Below are positions 1 through 9,042 of a stretch of 64,000 bases of DNA, in pieces. The stretch is taken from the NCBI RefSeq assembly GCF_010669125.1, contig NZ_CP048630.1, positions 2,430,001 to 2,494,000 on the forward strand. Direction: 5' to 3'. Every line of letters begins with the position of its first letter. Position 1 is the stretch's first letter. The DNA is from Ancylobacter pratisalsi. GTDB taxonomy: Bacteria > Pseudomonadota > Alphaproteobacteria > Rhizobiales > Xanthobacteraceae. The position numbers and the translations under genes were made by a program. The notes beneath the pieces are model-generated. The model ran no database searches. It was given only the letters and a program-made list of their open reading frames with translations, and was not told the DNA's origin.

Positions 1-55
1 AACCGGCCAGCAACAGCGGCAGGGTACGGGCCGGCGCGGCGGCGCGGACCGTCAT
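1..55 (-). CDS. Possible 5' end of an ABC permease gene (partial)
   Basis: The minus strand downstream of the osmolyte-binding protein gene carries an ATG at position 55 and an open frame to the window edge, reading MTVRAAAPARTLPLLLAG. The gap to the preceding stop is about 30 bases. In OsmF/YehZ systems the binding protein is followed by permease and ATPase genes, and a short basic start followed by a leucine-rich stretch would suit a permease N-terminus. Only 18 codons are visible, so identity rests on context alone; another in-frame start or another type of gene is possible. Confidence 0.35.
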   Translation of the reverse strand, partial: MTVRAAAPARTLPLLLAG

Positions 56-86
56 CGTCGACCGCGCCGGGTCGCCCCGTGGCTGA

Positions 87-1013
87 TCATCCCAGAAGTC
101 CCTGCGCGCGCAGGTAGTTTTCCGCCACGGTCCGCGCATCAACCCCTTCGAGCTGGACCTGGGCATTGAGCTCTTGGAGCGTCGGCAGGGTGAGGCCGGC
201 GAAGGCCGGAGCGAGCAGCTCGGGGATCTTGGGGTGGGCGTCGAGCACGGCTTTGCGGATCACCGGCGCCGGTTGATAGACCGGCTGCACGTGCTTGGTA
301 TCTTCCATGACCTTCAGGCCAAGTGCCGAGATGGCGCCATCGGTGCCGTAGACCATGGCCGCGTTGACACCGGAGGTGCCCTCGGCTGCCGCCTTGATGG
401 TCGCCGTCGTGTCGCCCCCGGAAAGCACCAGGAGCTGCGGGCCGGAAAGCGTGAAGCCATAAGCCTTCTGGAACGCCGGGAGCGCCGCTGCGCTTTCCAC
501 GAATTCAGCCGACGCCGCCAGCTTCACGTCGCCGCCACCGTTGGCCCAGCGGGCGAAATCCTCCAGCGTCACGAGCTTCTCGCTTCCCGCCACATCGCCG
601 CGTACCGCGATGCCCCAGGTGTTGTCGGCGGGCGCCGGCGCCAGCCAGACAAGCCCGTTCCTCTCATCCAGCGCGCGTGCCTTCTCATAGGCCTCGTCGG
701 CGTTCTTCCACAGTGGGTCATCCGCCATGTTGAAGAAGAAGCCCGCATTGCCGGTGTACTCGGGATAGATGTCGATCTCGCCGGACAGCAGCGCGGTGCG
801 CACGATTTTGGTGGGGCCGAGCTGGATGCGCCGCGTTACCGGAATTCCAGCGTTTTCAAGCATCAGCGCGATGATATTGCCGAGTACCGCGCCCTCGGTG
901 TCGATCTTCGAGCCGACAACCACGCTGTCCGCGGCGCGGGCCGCGTTTACCGGCAGCAGTGCCGCGAGGCTGGCGCCGAGCAGCAGATGGCGGCGATTAA
1001 TGCCCATTGTCAT
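87..1013 (-). CDS. Glycine betaine/osmoprotectant ABC transporter substrate-binding protein (OsmF/YehZ-like)
   Basis: A 308-residue exported protein that should bind a quaternary-amine osmolyte in the periplasm and deliver it to an ABC permease. The start at 1013 gives MTMGINRRHLLLGASLAALL, a signal sequence with a twin arginine, and lies 4 bases after a run of six G; a second ATG at 1007 is an alternative. The mature part begins with SVVVGSKIDTEGAVLGNI, the usual opening of the OpuAC/QAT-type betaine-binding fold, and contains YPEYTGNAGFF, the conserved ligand-pocket segment. A longer upstream reading to 1130 looks non-coding. The next gene starts just downstream at the window edge. The exact ligand (betaine, choline, carnitine or similar) cannot be read from the sequence. 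Confidence 0.85.
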   Translation of the reverse strand: MTMGINRRHLLLGASLAALLPVNAARAADSVVVGSKIDTEGAVLGNIIALMLENAGIPVTRRIQLGPTKIVRTALLSGEIDIYPEYTGNAGFFFNMADDPLWKNADEAYEKARALDERNGLVWLAPAPADNTWGIAVRGDVAGSEKLVTLEDFARWANGGGDVKLAASAEFVESAAALPAFQKAYGFTLSGPQLLVLSGGDTTATIKAAAEGTSGVNAAMVYGTDGAISALGLKVMEDTKHVQPVYQPAPVIRKAVLDAHPKIPELLAPAFAGLTLPTLQELNAQVQLEGVDARTVAENYLRAQGLLG

Positions 1014-1289
1014 GTGACCCCCCTGGAGCGGACGTTCCGATCGACGGCACGATCCGGCCTGAAAGCCCGAAACGCGATATCCCGCCAATTGTTCCAATAT
1101 CCGCCGGGCATGGAAAGGGGCTTGGCACACGATTTCGCGGCAAGCCCTGCCGGGGCGAGGGTGTTGTCGACGGCACGCGATCCTGCCGCCGATACGCGCC
1201 CCGCCTCCGCTCGCCGATCAACCGCTCTGCTTCGGGCTATCGGAGATCTCGTCCAGGGCAAGCCGGCGCGGAACGGCCCGGCAACGCCG

Positions 1290-2285
1290 TCAGGCACCCG
1301 CCGGATGCCGAACGCTCTGACGCACGCGCCAGGCGTCCTCTATCATCAAGGCGAGGGTGGACCGCTTTGGTTGCCAGCCCAGCACACGCGTGGCGGCGGC
1401 GCTGCCGCACACGAGTTTCGCGGCATCGCCGCCGCGACGCGGGCCGATCTCCGAGCGAATGGGCAGTCCGGTTACTTCCTGTGCCTTGGCAATAACCTCA
1501 TGGACGGAGAACCCCTGGCTACTCCCGAGGCAGAACACGCGACTTCCCTTGGACGCTTCGAGCCAGGCGAGGCCCAGTAGATGCGCCTCCACCAGATCGC
1601 TCACATGCACATAGTCGCGGATGCAGGTTCCATCGGGCGTGGGATAGTCCGCGCCGAAGATCGTCACTTTCTCTCTCTCCCCACTCGCGACCTCAAGCAG
1701 AATGGGAATGAGATGGGTCTCGGGAATATGGAACTCGCCGATTTCTGCTTCCGGATCGGCGCCCGCGACGTTGAAGTAGCGGAAGATCACGCTGTTGAGG
1801 CCAAAGCTCTGGCCGAAATCCGCGATCATGTCCTCGATGGCGCGTTTGGAGGCGCCATAGGCATTGATCGGGTGTTGCGGCGTGTCCTCATCCAGCAGGA
1901 CCCCGTCCTTGTCGCCATACGTGGCGCAGGTGGAGGAGAAGACGAGGTTGAGGCAGCCGTGGTCCACCATCGTTTGCAGAAGAGTGACGGCACCACCCAC
2001 ATTTGCGCTCCAGTACTTGCCGGGATCGCGCGTCGCCTCCCCAATCTGACTGAGGGCGGCGAAATGCATCACGGCGGTCGGCTTCCAGCGGGCGAACACT
2101 TCGTCGAGCTGGACCCGATCGCGCAGCTCGCCCTGCTCGAAGGGGCCGAACTTCACCATCTCGGCCCAACCGGTCTCGAGATTGTCGAAGGTGACAGGGG
2201 TATAACCGGCCCGCTGTATCGCCTTGCACGCATGGGAGCCGATATAGCCGGCCCCGCCTGTGACAAGGATTGTTCTCTGGGTCAT
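1290..2285 (-). CDS. galE: UDP-glucose 4-epimerase
   Basis: A 331-residue cytosolic NAD-dependent short-chain dehydrogenase/reductase that interconverts UDP-glucose and UDP-galactose. The Rossmann motif GGAGYIGSH is at residues 10-18, SST at 117-119, and the catalytic YxxxK at Y143/K147 (YGASK); the C-terminal substrate segment GRRGGDAAKLV-like is present, typical of GalE. Length and motifs fit the family (about 330-340 residues). It probably supplies UDP-galactose to the polysaccharide locus that starts just upstream, although galactose catabolic genes 30 kb away could also use it. No strong ribosome site precedes the ATG. Confidence 0.95.
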   Translation of the reverse strand: MTQRTILVTGGAGYIGSHACKAIQRAGYTPVTFDNLETGWAEMVKFGPFEQGELRDRVQLDEVFARWKPTAVMHFAALSQIGEATRDPGKYWSANVGGAVTLLQTMVDHGCLNLVFSSTCATYGDKDGVLLDEDTPQHPINAYGASKRAIEDMIADFGQSFGLNSVIFRYFNVAGADPEAEIGEFHIPETHLIPILLEVASGEREKVTIFGADYPTPDGTCIRDYVHVSDLVEAHLLGLAWLEASKGSRVFCLGSSQGFSVHEVIAKAQEVTGLPIRSEIGPRRGGDAAKLVCGSAAATRVLGWQPKRSTLALMIEDAWRVRQSVRHPAGA

Positions 2286-2627
2286 GTTGGAAAACCGCTG
2301 CCAAATGCCTGAGTTTGCACGTAATCAAGCGCCGTATGATCGATCTTGCAGGCCGGGCGATTACGCCCGTCAGCAGGTGAAAATTCCGGATGCGCGAGAG
2401 ACCTTATTCACCCGACCAAGCCGGCGATACCTGTCGCCGACGCCAAAGGCCCACCCCTATCAGGACACTCCAGCAAAACCATCTAGCTGGCATCGCCGGA
2501 TGGTTTCAAGGCGTGATCCCCGAGGATGCCTGCATCGGGTGTGGAAGCTGTGACGGTATCTTGGCAAGCGCAGCACCACGAGCCCGCGCGCACGGGTCAT
2601 GAAGCCGCCGGAAGATGAGGGGTCCCC
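2286..2627. other. Intergenic region galE to glucanase gene
   Basis: About 340 bases between two minus-strand genes, presumably holding the galE promoter. It contains a short plus-strand frame encoding EDACIGCGSC (about 2523-2551), which resembles a ferredoxin cluster motif but has no supporting context. A 15-bp G/C palindrome (2616-2630) overlaps the stop of the upstream glucanase gene. No terminator with a T-run was seen. Confidence 0.4.
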
Positions 2628-3980
2628 TCAAGGGGCGGTGAGATTGAGCTCGCCCGTTTGATAATTGAAGTTGGCGAAGGCTCCATCGTCAGTGACCGGG
2701 AAGGGAAGCTCCGCTTTGGTCAGCTCGGCGCCCTCGCGCCGGATGTCGACATCGACGTCGCCTGTTTCCTTTGGCACGCTCACATTGGTGACGCCGGCAG
2801 GAAGGCTGAGCTCGCTGGTCGTCTCACCAATACGCACGGTCAAGGTGATCGGCGCCGTCAAGAACGCGGTAAAGTAGATCTTATCCTCCAGTGTCTCCGA
2901 TCGCCTGGGGCGACCGCGTTCGCCGGTCTTTGGGGAGATGACTCCCAAGGCTGAATTCATGTGAGGCACGTAGAAATAGATGACCCGATCCTGGGTTATC
3001 GGGGGCGGAGCTCCCGTCTTGAACCATTTAATGTAATATTCGCTGGCTTTTCGGAATCCTGAATGATCCAGAAGAAGTGGTTTTTCCGAAAAGCTGTCCG
3101 GGTATTTCCAGTTGGGTGTTTCCGCAATGTAGGTGGATTCATTCCAGTCGTTCCATGTAACAATCTCGACCCAATCGGATTTTGATTCGATAGCCGCCAT
3201 CCATTGCTTCTGCATGCCTTCAAAGCCGCGGCCATCGAACATTCGTGCATTGCTCATGATGCCACGATAATAGGGCGACACTCCGGCCATGAATATTTTT
3301 CCGGAGGCGTGCATTATTTGGCTTATCGAGCTGATGCTCGTCGCCAACTCATTGAAATCGCGGTCGGCTCCAAAATAGAAATACCCGTCCATGGGGATGT
3401 CGCTGAGCGCGGCAGTTGCATTCGGTATCGCGGGATCGCCGCCCCAGAATTTCATTTGCGCGCGCGAGGCGAGTTTCCGGCCCCAGTATCCGCTGTTGGG
3501 GACGTAGAACATGTCGATTTTTTCGTCTGTCAGGGCTTCGCGCAAAAGGGCCGACCATTCGGGCGGGCCGCCAAAGGTAGAGACCACCAGTTTGCCGTCA
3601 ACGCGAAGGCTGGCCGGCTGGTCGGCCATTTCCTTCACTGCGGTGACGGCCTCGTCGACAGGGGGAGTGTCCAGCGACAGGAACAGCTTGAAGTCTCCCT
3701 CCAGCCTGGCGGCCTCATAGAGCAACTGCCCACGGGCCTGATAGACCGGCTGACCTGTCCACGAACCTATGTTGACGGCGAATCCATCAATACCCGCCGA
3801 TTTCGCCAGCCTTATCTCTTCGCGGAAATCCTCGACCGTCGGCGTCGCGGTCATCGGGCAACAAAGCATGTAATGGGCGAAGACAAGTCGTGGAACGTTC
3901 GGGTAATCTCGGGCCTCGACTGAAGTTATGGTGAGAATACACATCAACAACGCGGAAATTGGGCCCAAGAGTCGTCGCAT
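2628..3980 (-). CDS. Exported glycoside hydrolase family 71-like protein (alpha-1,3-glucanase type)
   Basis: A 450-residue secreted protein. The start at 3980 is chosen because GAGGAGAG lies about 8 bases upstream and the protein then begins with a classic signal peptide (MRRLLGPISALLMCILTITS, cleavage near VEA-RD). The mature part opens with LVFAHYMLCCP, like the FAHYMVG opening of GH71 mutanases, and has the family-type segment EIVTWNDWNEST near the middle. GH71 enzymes hydrolyse alpha-1,3-glucan in fungi and bacteria; here the gene sits at the edge of a polysaccharide synthesis locus and may trim or release the exported glycan. The last 120 residues look like a beta-rich accessory domain. 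Substrate is not determinable from sequence. Confidence 0.75.
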   Translation of the reverse strand: MRRLLGPISALLMCILTITSVEARDYPNVPRLVFAHYMLCCPMTATPTVEDFREEIRLAKSAGIDGFAVNIGSWTGQPVYQARGQLLYEAARLEGDFKLFLSLDTPPVDEAVTAVKEMADQPASLRVDGKLVVSTFGGPPEWSALLREALTDEKIDMFYVPNSGYWGRKLASRAQMKFWGGDPAIPNATAALSDIPMDGYFYFGADRDFNELATSISSISQIMHASGKIFMAGVSPYYRGIMSNARMFDGRGFEGMQKQWMAAIESKSDWVEIVTWNDWNESTYIAETPNWKYPDSFSEKPLLLDHSGFRKASEYYIKWFKTGAPPPITQDRVIYFYVPHMNSALGVISPKTGERGRPRRSETLEDKIYFTAFLTAPITLTVRIGETTSELSLPAGVTNVSVPKETGDVDVDIRREGAELTKAELPFPVTDDGAFANFNYQTGELNLTAP

Positions 3981-4320
3981 CCGGTGTCTCTCCTCGCCGT
4001 ACACGCGCGTCTGGAGGTGATGCCAATCGCGGTGATGCTTTCAGTCGTGGCGGATAATACAGCCCACCGGGCATACGGCGATAAAATGGCCTTAATCAGG
4101 ACGGCGTCCCGGAGACGCCCCTCTTGGCCCGGCTCCATTGCCGTAAGGCTGCATGACGTAAAGGAATCGAATGACTGCCCGATGCAGATGGGCGCGCGGC
4201 TCTCTTTCTGTGGCCGTTCGGGATGGCATTGGCGCCGGGCTCTGCTCGGGGGCCCGCCGGTAAAGCTGTCGACCGCGCCCTATTCAAAGCGTGACGGTAT
4301 CGATTGTCGCGCCATGCCAC

Positions 4321-4348
4321 AGGAGGCCGCATGATCCTTCTGCCTCCT
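4321..4348 (+). promoter_or_regulatory. Hairpin sequestering the leader-peptide ribosome site
   Basis: AGGAGGC at 4321-4327 and GCCTCCT at 4342-4348 are perfect 7-base complements around a 14-base loop containing the leader ATG. The 5' arm is the leader's Shine-Dalgarno sequence and the 3' arm contains two of its proline codons. Confidence 0.35.
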
Positions 4349-4363
4349 CCGTCGGGCCCGTAA
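4331..4363 (+). CDS. Putative proline-rich leader peptide (10 aa)
   Basis: The frame ATG...TAA encodes MILLPPPSGP and is preceded by AGGAGG with 5-base spacing. Three consecutive prolines are a known ribosome-pausing signal relieved by EF-P. The CCT CCT codons lie in GCCTCCT (4342-4348), exactly complementary to the Shine-Dalgarno segment AGGAGGC (4321-4327), so ribosome position could change the fold. A terminator-like hairpin follows at 4390-4407. Regulation of the polymerase gene 300 bases downstream is inference; chance occurrence in GC-rich DNA is possible. Confidence 0.3.
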   Translation: MILLPPPSGP

Positions 4364-4389
4364 GATCCAACCGCAAGAGCGAGCTCAAT

Positions 4390-4407
4390 ACCGACCTGAA
4401 GGTCGGT
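4390..4407 (+). terminator. Small hairpin, possible attenuator
   Basis: ACCGACC (4390-4396), loop TGAA, GGTCGGT (4401-4407): a perfect 7-bp stem with a tight tetraloop, followed by CTCTCC rather than a T-run. It lies 26 bases after the stop of the putative leader peptide. Weak as an intrinsic terminator. Confidence 0.3.
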
Positions 4408-4663
4408 CTCTCCTCGCAACCCGTACCCGTTCGGCAGCCGCCTAGGATCTCGTTGGATCGATAATGTCGGCATGCTATGGCTGACGGAATGGACACCACT
4501 CATGGCGCCGGCGCGACCCCCGGGGCAGCGAAGGACGTAGGTGCAACCGTGAGCGCGTCTTCTCAGGGATGAGGTTTCGGGCTTCCTGGGCGCATCGTTC
4601 CTGATCAAGCCGCCGCGTCTGTGTCGTTGGCATTACCGAAACGACGGATAAGGTTAGCTAGGT

Positions 4664-6019
4664 ATGTATGAGTTTGCCCTGATTCTGGGTTTCGCCTTCT
4701 GGGTTGGCGTGTGCATTCTCTATTTAAAGCTGCCGTGCGCGTCTATTTTTCACCCTGCCACGTACTATTTGGTGTTCCACGGACTTTGTTTTGCCGTTCG
4801 TCCGCTTTTCCAATACTGGTGGGACATCGACAAGATTTATGAACTGTATCTGTTCTGGCCGACGGACAATGTCAAACTTCTGAGTTTGTTGATAGCCAAT
4901 CTCGGGTTCATATGCTTCATGGCCGCGGTTCTTTTTGTCGGTCGGCAACCTTTCCGATTTCCGACCAGGGAGCAGCTGGCGCTCCAGAGGCGTCCGTTCT
5001 GGGGGGCGGTCACGATGCTGCTGCTCTGCGCCCCGCTCATCGCCTACTCGTTCAGCTATGTGATCGGCCGGAAGCTGCAGGATCCGTCGGAGATCGTTCA
5101 GGCCTACCGAGCGCTTGGCGAGCGTTATACCCAGACCGAAGTCGCGGGCTACGTTTTCGACGCCAACATGATGCTCGGCGCCTTTGCCTGCATCATCGCC
5201 TGGTCGTGCCGGTTCCGGTTGTGGAGTTTGATCCCGTTCCTCGTCTTTTTCGGGCTGCGCATGGCAGTGGGTGGCGGGCGCTTCTCCTTCGTTATGATTT
5301 CGATCAGTCTCGTCCTGTTCTATCTCTATGATCGTCATCGTCGTTGGGTGACGCCGAAATTCATCATCCCTGCGATATTGATGCTGTTCGTGTTCAAGTC
5401 GATCGGTGAAAATCGCCGCGTTTTCATTGAGATGATTTACCCGACTGAAAACTCTCTGCTTGTTCAGGCTCCTGATGAAGAAAAGCAACAAGGCTTCATG
5501 TACTCTATGGATTTTGCAAATCTGGAGTATTTGCAGTATCTGGTTAGAACGGTCCCGGATCTTACGGGGACATATAATTATTTCGTTGATGCCCTGGAGA
5601 TATTCATAGCTCCAATCCCACGTGTTCTGTGGACAGGAAAGCCGAACGGCTCGCCGATCGAATTTTACAATCTGTTTGACTATGGACGGCCCATTGGCAT
5701 GTCCTGGTCATTGCCCGGCGCCGGATGGCAGGGATTGGGAATAATCGGAGTTGTCTTCTGGTGCGCGATGGGCGGAGCCATCTGGGGTGGAATTTACCGG
5801 TGGTACGTCAACTCGGCGCAGAACGTCTTCCACACCTGCTATTATTTTCTCCTGCTCCCGCTATCCGTCCAGTGGTTCCGCGACGGCGCCCTGCTGACGC
5901 TGGTTAAGTTTCCATTGTTCTTCCTGCTTCCAGTCGCGCTGGTGCAGGCTTGGGCGATTAGTATCAAGTGGGGCCCCTATTCCCACGGGCATGCAGCAAG
6001 GCGGAGCGTGCAGCTGTAG
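4664..6019 (+). CDS. Polytopic O-antigen/exopolysaccharide polymerase-like protein (Wzy type)
   Basis: A 451-residue integral membrane protein, hydrophobic from residue 1, with roughly ten to twelve predicted membrane segments and one larger hydrophilic stretch between about residues 245 and 320 (ENRRVFIEMIYPTENS onward). Such layout, with few conserved residues, is typical of Wzy polymerases that join lipid-linked repeat units on the periplasmic face. It is encoded among glycosyltransferases and a flippase, which supports this role. Its GC content falls below that of neighbouring genes in places, common for polymerase genes. A weak AGG precedes the ATG. I cannot exclude another polytopic glycan-processing enzyme. 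Confidence 0.7.
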   Translation: MYEFALILGFAFWVGVCILYLKLPCASIFHPATYYLVFHGLCFAVRPLFQYWWDIDKIYELYLFWPTDNVKLLSLLIANLGFICFMAAVLFVGRQPFRFPTREQLALQRRPFWGAVTMLLLCAPLIAYSFSYVIGRKLQDPSEIVQAYRALGERYTQTEVAGYVFDANMMLGAFACIIAWSCRFRLWSLIPFLVFFGLRMAVGGGRFSFVMISISLVLFYLYDRHRRWVTPKFIIPAILMLFVFKSIGENRRVFIEMIYPTENSLLVQAPDEEKQQGFMYSMDFANLEYLQYLVRTVPDLTGTYNYFVDALEIFIAPIPRVLWTGKPNGSPIEFYNLFDYGRPIGMSWSLPGAGWQGLGIIGVVFWCAMGGAIWGGIYRWYVNSAQNVFHTCYYFLLLPLSVQWFRDGALLTLVKFPLFFLLPVALVQAWAISIKWGPYSHGHAARRSVQL

Positions 6020-6404
6020 CCGGCCTCCTCACGCCGCGTCATGGGCGGCTTCGTGCCGAGCGCCCGCGTGCATGCCGCGCGCCGACACCGCTGGCGCCTA
6101 AGGCTGACATGGACGGAGCGCGTTAACAGGCCAGCGACGGGCGGCGGAGAGCCTGTGCTTGCGGCGAACATCGGCGGTCCTCGCGCCCATCCTCCGCTTC
6201 TCTGGCGTCCAATCCTTTTCCCGAGAGGGACGAGCGGTTCATCCGTCGGTCTCCCGTGACGGGCGGACTCTACCGAATTGGGAAAATTCGCGAGCCTCAT
6301 GCCGCCGAGACGTTCGCCGACCGCCCCGACGCCACCGCGAGAGTGGGCTCTTCGCTGGTGAGGAGGCGTGTCAGATCACGCCGGACCGAGCATGATCGTT
6401 CGGA
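6020..6404. other. Convergent intergenic region
   Basis: 385 bases between the ends of the polymerase gene (plus) and a glycosyltransferase gene (minus). A shared terminator is expected here, but I found no strong hairpin with a T-run and no credible gene. Confidence 0.4.
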
Positions 6405-7658
6405 TCACGCCGTCCCCGCCAGGCTCTCCACCAACTGAAGAACATTCTGCTTGTAGTTCCGAAAGGTGAAGTTCTTCGCCCGCGCCAGCGCTTCGACGGA
6501 CCATCCTTCGAGGATGGCGGGATTGTCGATGACGGTCATCATTTTCTCGTACAGCTCGTCTTCCGTCAGTTCCTTCAGCAAAAGGCCGAACGCATCATCC
6601 ACGACCACGCCAGTGTTGCGCGACTGGATGATCGGAAGGCCGCAAGCCAATGCTTCCAGGATCGAGATTGCCGAGCCCTCGAAATAGGAAGGAAACAGGA
6701 GGCAATCAGCGTCGCGCATGATCGAGGGGACCTCTGAGCGCGAGACGGTGTGTTTCCACGTGATCCGGTCCGCATATCTGGCAAAGGTGGCCTTGGGGAC
6801 GTGGAGATCGCCAACGACCGTCAACGTGGCCGCCGATGCGGGGATGCGCTCGAAGGCCTTGAGAACGAGATGAAAGCCCTTGCGCGGTCCGGCCTGGCCC
6901 AGAAAGAGGAAGTTCACCGGCCTTCCCTGAACCTTCGCGTGCGGCGGGCTCTGCGAGAACCTCGCCTCGTCATAGCAGTAGGGCAAGACGCGGACCTTTT
7001 CCGGACTTGGTGAATTCGCACCCACCTGGAGAAGTGTCGAGGCGCAAAAATCCGATCCATTCAGTATGACATCCGCGAGCGCATGCTCCTGTATCAGATT
7101 GTCGATCGTCTCCTGGTTGATCTTGAAGTTCTGTGAAATGAAAAATTCAGGGTACTTTTCGTAAACCTCAGTCATGATCCGGTTGTAAACTTCCGGATGG
7201 CCGATTGTCTGATCAAGAATCGTGATGATGTTTCGCTTTTTTGCGGCCCGGAAGGCGGCAAGGGATGCGTTGTTGTAGCCCCAGATCGCCTGTACGGGCT
7301 GTCGATCCATCAGCTTGATCACCGAGCTGGGAAAACGCCGGTCGCCCCGCCTCATGAAGCGCATCCCCAGTCTGGGATAGCCCAGCCGATTGAAGATCCG
7401 CATCCCCCAGCTCTCCCAGCCGGCGGTGTGGATCAGGCTCGGATCCAATGCTGGATGGTAGAGCCGCATCAGCTCCGGCTCGATTGAGGCGCGGGCGGAT
7501 TTGGGGAGGTATCTCACCCCCTTATAGGGCCAGCGATCCTGGAGGTAGAAAATGCTGGTTTTGTACCAGGCCAGCCGGTCAGCCTCCTGCAAGGCGCGCG
7601 AGGTCTGCCACGAATGCTGTGTTCCAGGATGGAAAACGCCTACTTTGTAGTCCGACAT
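6405..7658 (-). CDS. GT4-type glycosyltransferase
   Basis: A 417-residue cytosolic GT-B glycosyltransferase. The C-terminal Rossmann domain starts near residue 250 with VNFLFLGQAGPRKGFHLVLKAF and carries the donor-binding E(x7)E motif in FEGSAISILEALACGLPII (around residues 335-355). The N-terminal acceptor domain is divergent, with YNNASLAAFRAAKKRNI and DQTIGHP. It should add one sugar to the lipid-linked repeat unit. It is followed upstream by a flippase gene 19 bases away, so both are probably one transcript. Donor sugar cannot be predicted. Confidence 0.85.
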   Translation of the reverse strand: MSDYKVGVFHPGTQHSWQTSRALQEADRLAWYKTSIFYLQDRWPYKGVRYLPKSARASIEPELMRLYHPALDPSLIHTAGWESWGMRIFNRLGYPRLGMRFMRRGDRRFPSSVIKLMDRQPVQAIWGYNNASLAAFRAAKKRNIITILDQTIGHPEVYNRIMTEVYEKYPEFFISQNFKINQETIDNLIQEHALADVILNGSDFCASTLLQVGANSPSPEKVRVLPYCYDEARFSQSPPHAKVQGRPVNFLFLGQAGPRKGFHLVLKAFERIPASAATLTVVGDLHVPKATFARYADRITWKHTVSRSEVPSIMRDADCLLFPSYFEGSAISILEALACGLPIIQSRNTGVVVDDAFGLLLKELTEDELYEKMMTVIDNPAILEGWSVEALARAKNFTFRNYKQNVLQLVESLAGTA

Positions 7659-7677
7659 ATGATCGCCACCGTAAATT

Positions 7678-8982
7678 TCATACGCGCCGCTTGCGGAAGA
7701 TCACGAGGCCCATCAAGGCGAACTTGATCAGTCTGGTGGTGCTGATGAAAACAAATGCGAGCGCGACCTGGGCGACGCTGCTGCCGCCGAAGATCAGGAT
7801 GGGCGCAAGGAAGGCCACAGCGTCGATCGGTATCGTGATCCACGCCTTCATGATCTGGCCACGGCTGCGCAGCAGGCCGTCGGCGAATTCGCTCATCTGA
7901 TGCAGGACGAGGCCGGCGGCGTAGAGTTTGAGGGCGAGCCCCAAATTGCTGTAGTCCGGGCCGATCAGCAGCAGAACGTAGCTCGGAAAGAGATAGCAAA
8001 CGACAACGATCGGCAGCAGCACCAGGCCGACCGCGACGACAAGGGCGAAGAAGTATTTCTGGAGATCATGCTGGGAACGCAGGCGTGCGAACCCGGGTAT
8101 GAGAAACCCCTGCAGCAACACGGTTACCGGATAGAGAGTTTGGCCCAGCCGGGCGATGGCGGCAAAACCGGCGACGCCGACGGGTCCAACGAAGAAGGCC
8201 AGCACCCAATAATAGAACTGGCCGGTCGCCGCCTGGAACGAATCCACCGGCAGGCTGTTGCGGCGCATGCCACGGCTGCGATCGGTCATTTCGGCGACAA
8301 GGCTGGCGTCGGCGGGCACCGATCCGAAGCTGCGGTCGAGACTCCGCGATATGAGCAGCAAATTGCCAAGGAGCCCAACCACCGTCGTCGCGAGCAGGAA
8401 ATAAATGGCTTCATCGCCCAAGAGCAGAAATCCAAGTCCTGCGACTCGGATGAAGGACTGCAGGAAGGAGCCGTAGACAATGACGAGCTGCCGGCCGGTA
8501 ATCCGAAGCGAAACTTCCTCGATCCGCATAAGCGAGCCGATGGCGCACGACATCATGATGATGATGACGCCGATAAAGATGTCGAGAATGGAGGGCGTCA
8601 GTCGTCCCAGGAGTATCGAGCAGACAATCGCGGCGACGAGGTAGGTCCACCAGTTTTCTCGGAGAATGAGGCGTCTGGCATGCTGCCGCAGCGCGATTAT
8701 CTTGGCGGTTTCATCGGAATGCTGGCCAATAATGGACATGTAGATTGGCAAAATGCCCGAGACGAAAATAATCGAATAGATCGGCGACGTCCCTACGACT
8801 GTGGCGTATACCGCGTACTTCTCCGGGGTGAGGTGGTGAATGATCAGCAGGGCTGTCACGAGGTCGATGCCGCGGGCAGCCATTCCGCCCGCGAGATAGC
8901 CCGCGATGTGCGACAGCCGGAGCTGGAGAAGATCCGCGAACCTCTTCACCCGATGCTGGAGCGATCCGCGTTCAAGACTCAT
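7678..8982 (-). CDS. Polysaccharide repeat-unit flippase (Wzx/RfbX-like)
   Basis: A 434-residue membrane protein with about twelve predicted transmembrane segments in the two-bundle arrangement typical of MATE/MVF-type flippases, starting HIAGYLAGGMAARGIDLVTALLIIHHLTPEKYAVYATVVG. This start (arginine-rich cytosolic tail, then helix with small residues) is typical of Wzx/O-antigen translocases. It should move the undecaprenyl-linked repeat unit to the periplasm for the Wzy-like polymerase at 4.7 kb. It sits between two glycosyltransferase genes on the same strand. Family is clear, substrate is not. Confidence 0.85.
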   Translation of the reverse strand: MSLERGSLQHRVKRFADLLQLRLSHIAGYLAGGMAARGIDLVTALLIIHHLTPEKYAVYATVVGTSPIYSIIFVSGILPIYMSIIGQHSDETAKIIALRQHARRLILRENWWTYLVAAIVCSILLGRLTPSILDIFIGVIIIMMSCAIGSLMRIEEVSLRITGRQLVIVYGSFLQSFIRVAGLGFLLLGDEAIYFLLATTVVGLLGNLLLISRSLDRSFGSVPADASLVAEMTDRSRGMRRNSLPVDSFQAATGQFYYWVLAFFVGPVGVAGFAAIARLGQTLYPVTVLLQGFLIPGFARLRSQHDLQKYFFALVVAVGLVLLPIVVVCYLFPSYVLLLIGPDYSNLGLALKLYAAGLVLHQMSEFADGLLRSRGQIMKAWITIPIDAVAFLAPILIFGGSSVAQVALAFVFISTTRLIKFALMGLVIFRKRRV

Positions 8983-9042
8983 GGCGTGGCAGGGCGACCA
9001 GTTGGGTGGAACAGGCGGATCGTGGCCGTCGGCGCGCGGCCG

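Larger units (their letters stand above)
3981..4663. other. Long divergent intergenic region before the polymerase gene
   Basis: A 683-base gap between the divergently transcribed glucanase and polymerase genes. It should hold both promoters. I see no convincing protein-coding gene, but it does contain a 10-codon frame with a perfect Shine-Dalgarno sequence and two hairpins, listed separately, which look like a leader region for the plus-strand gene. Confidence 0.5.
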
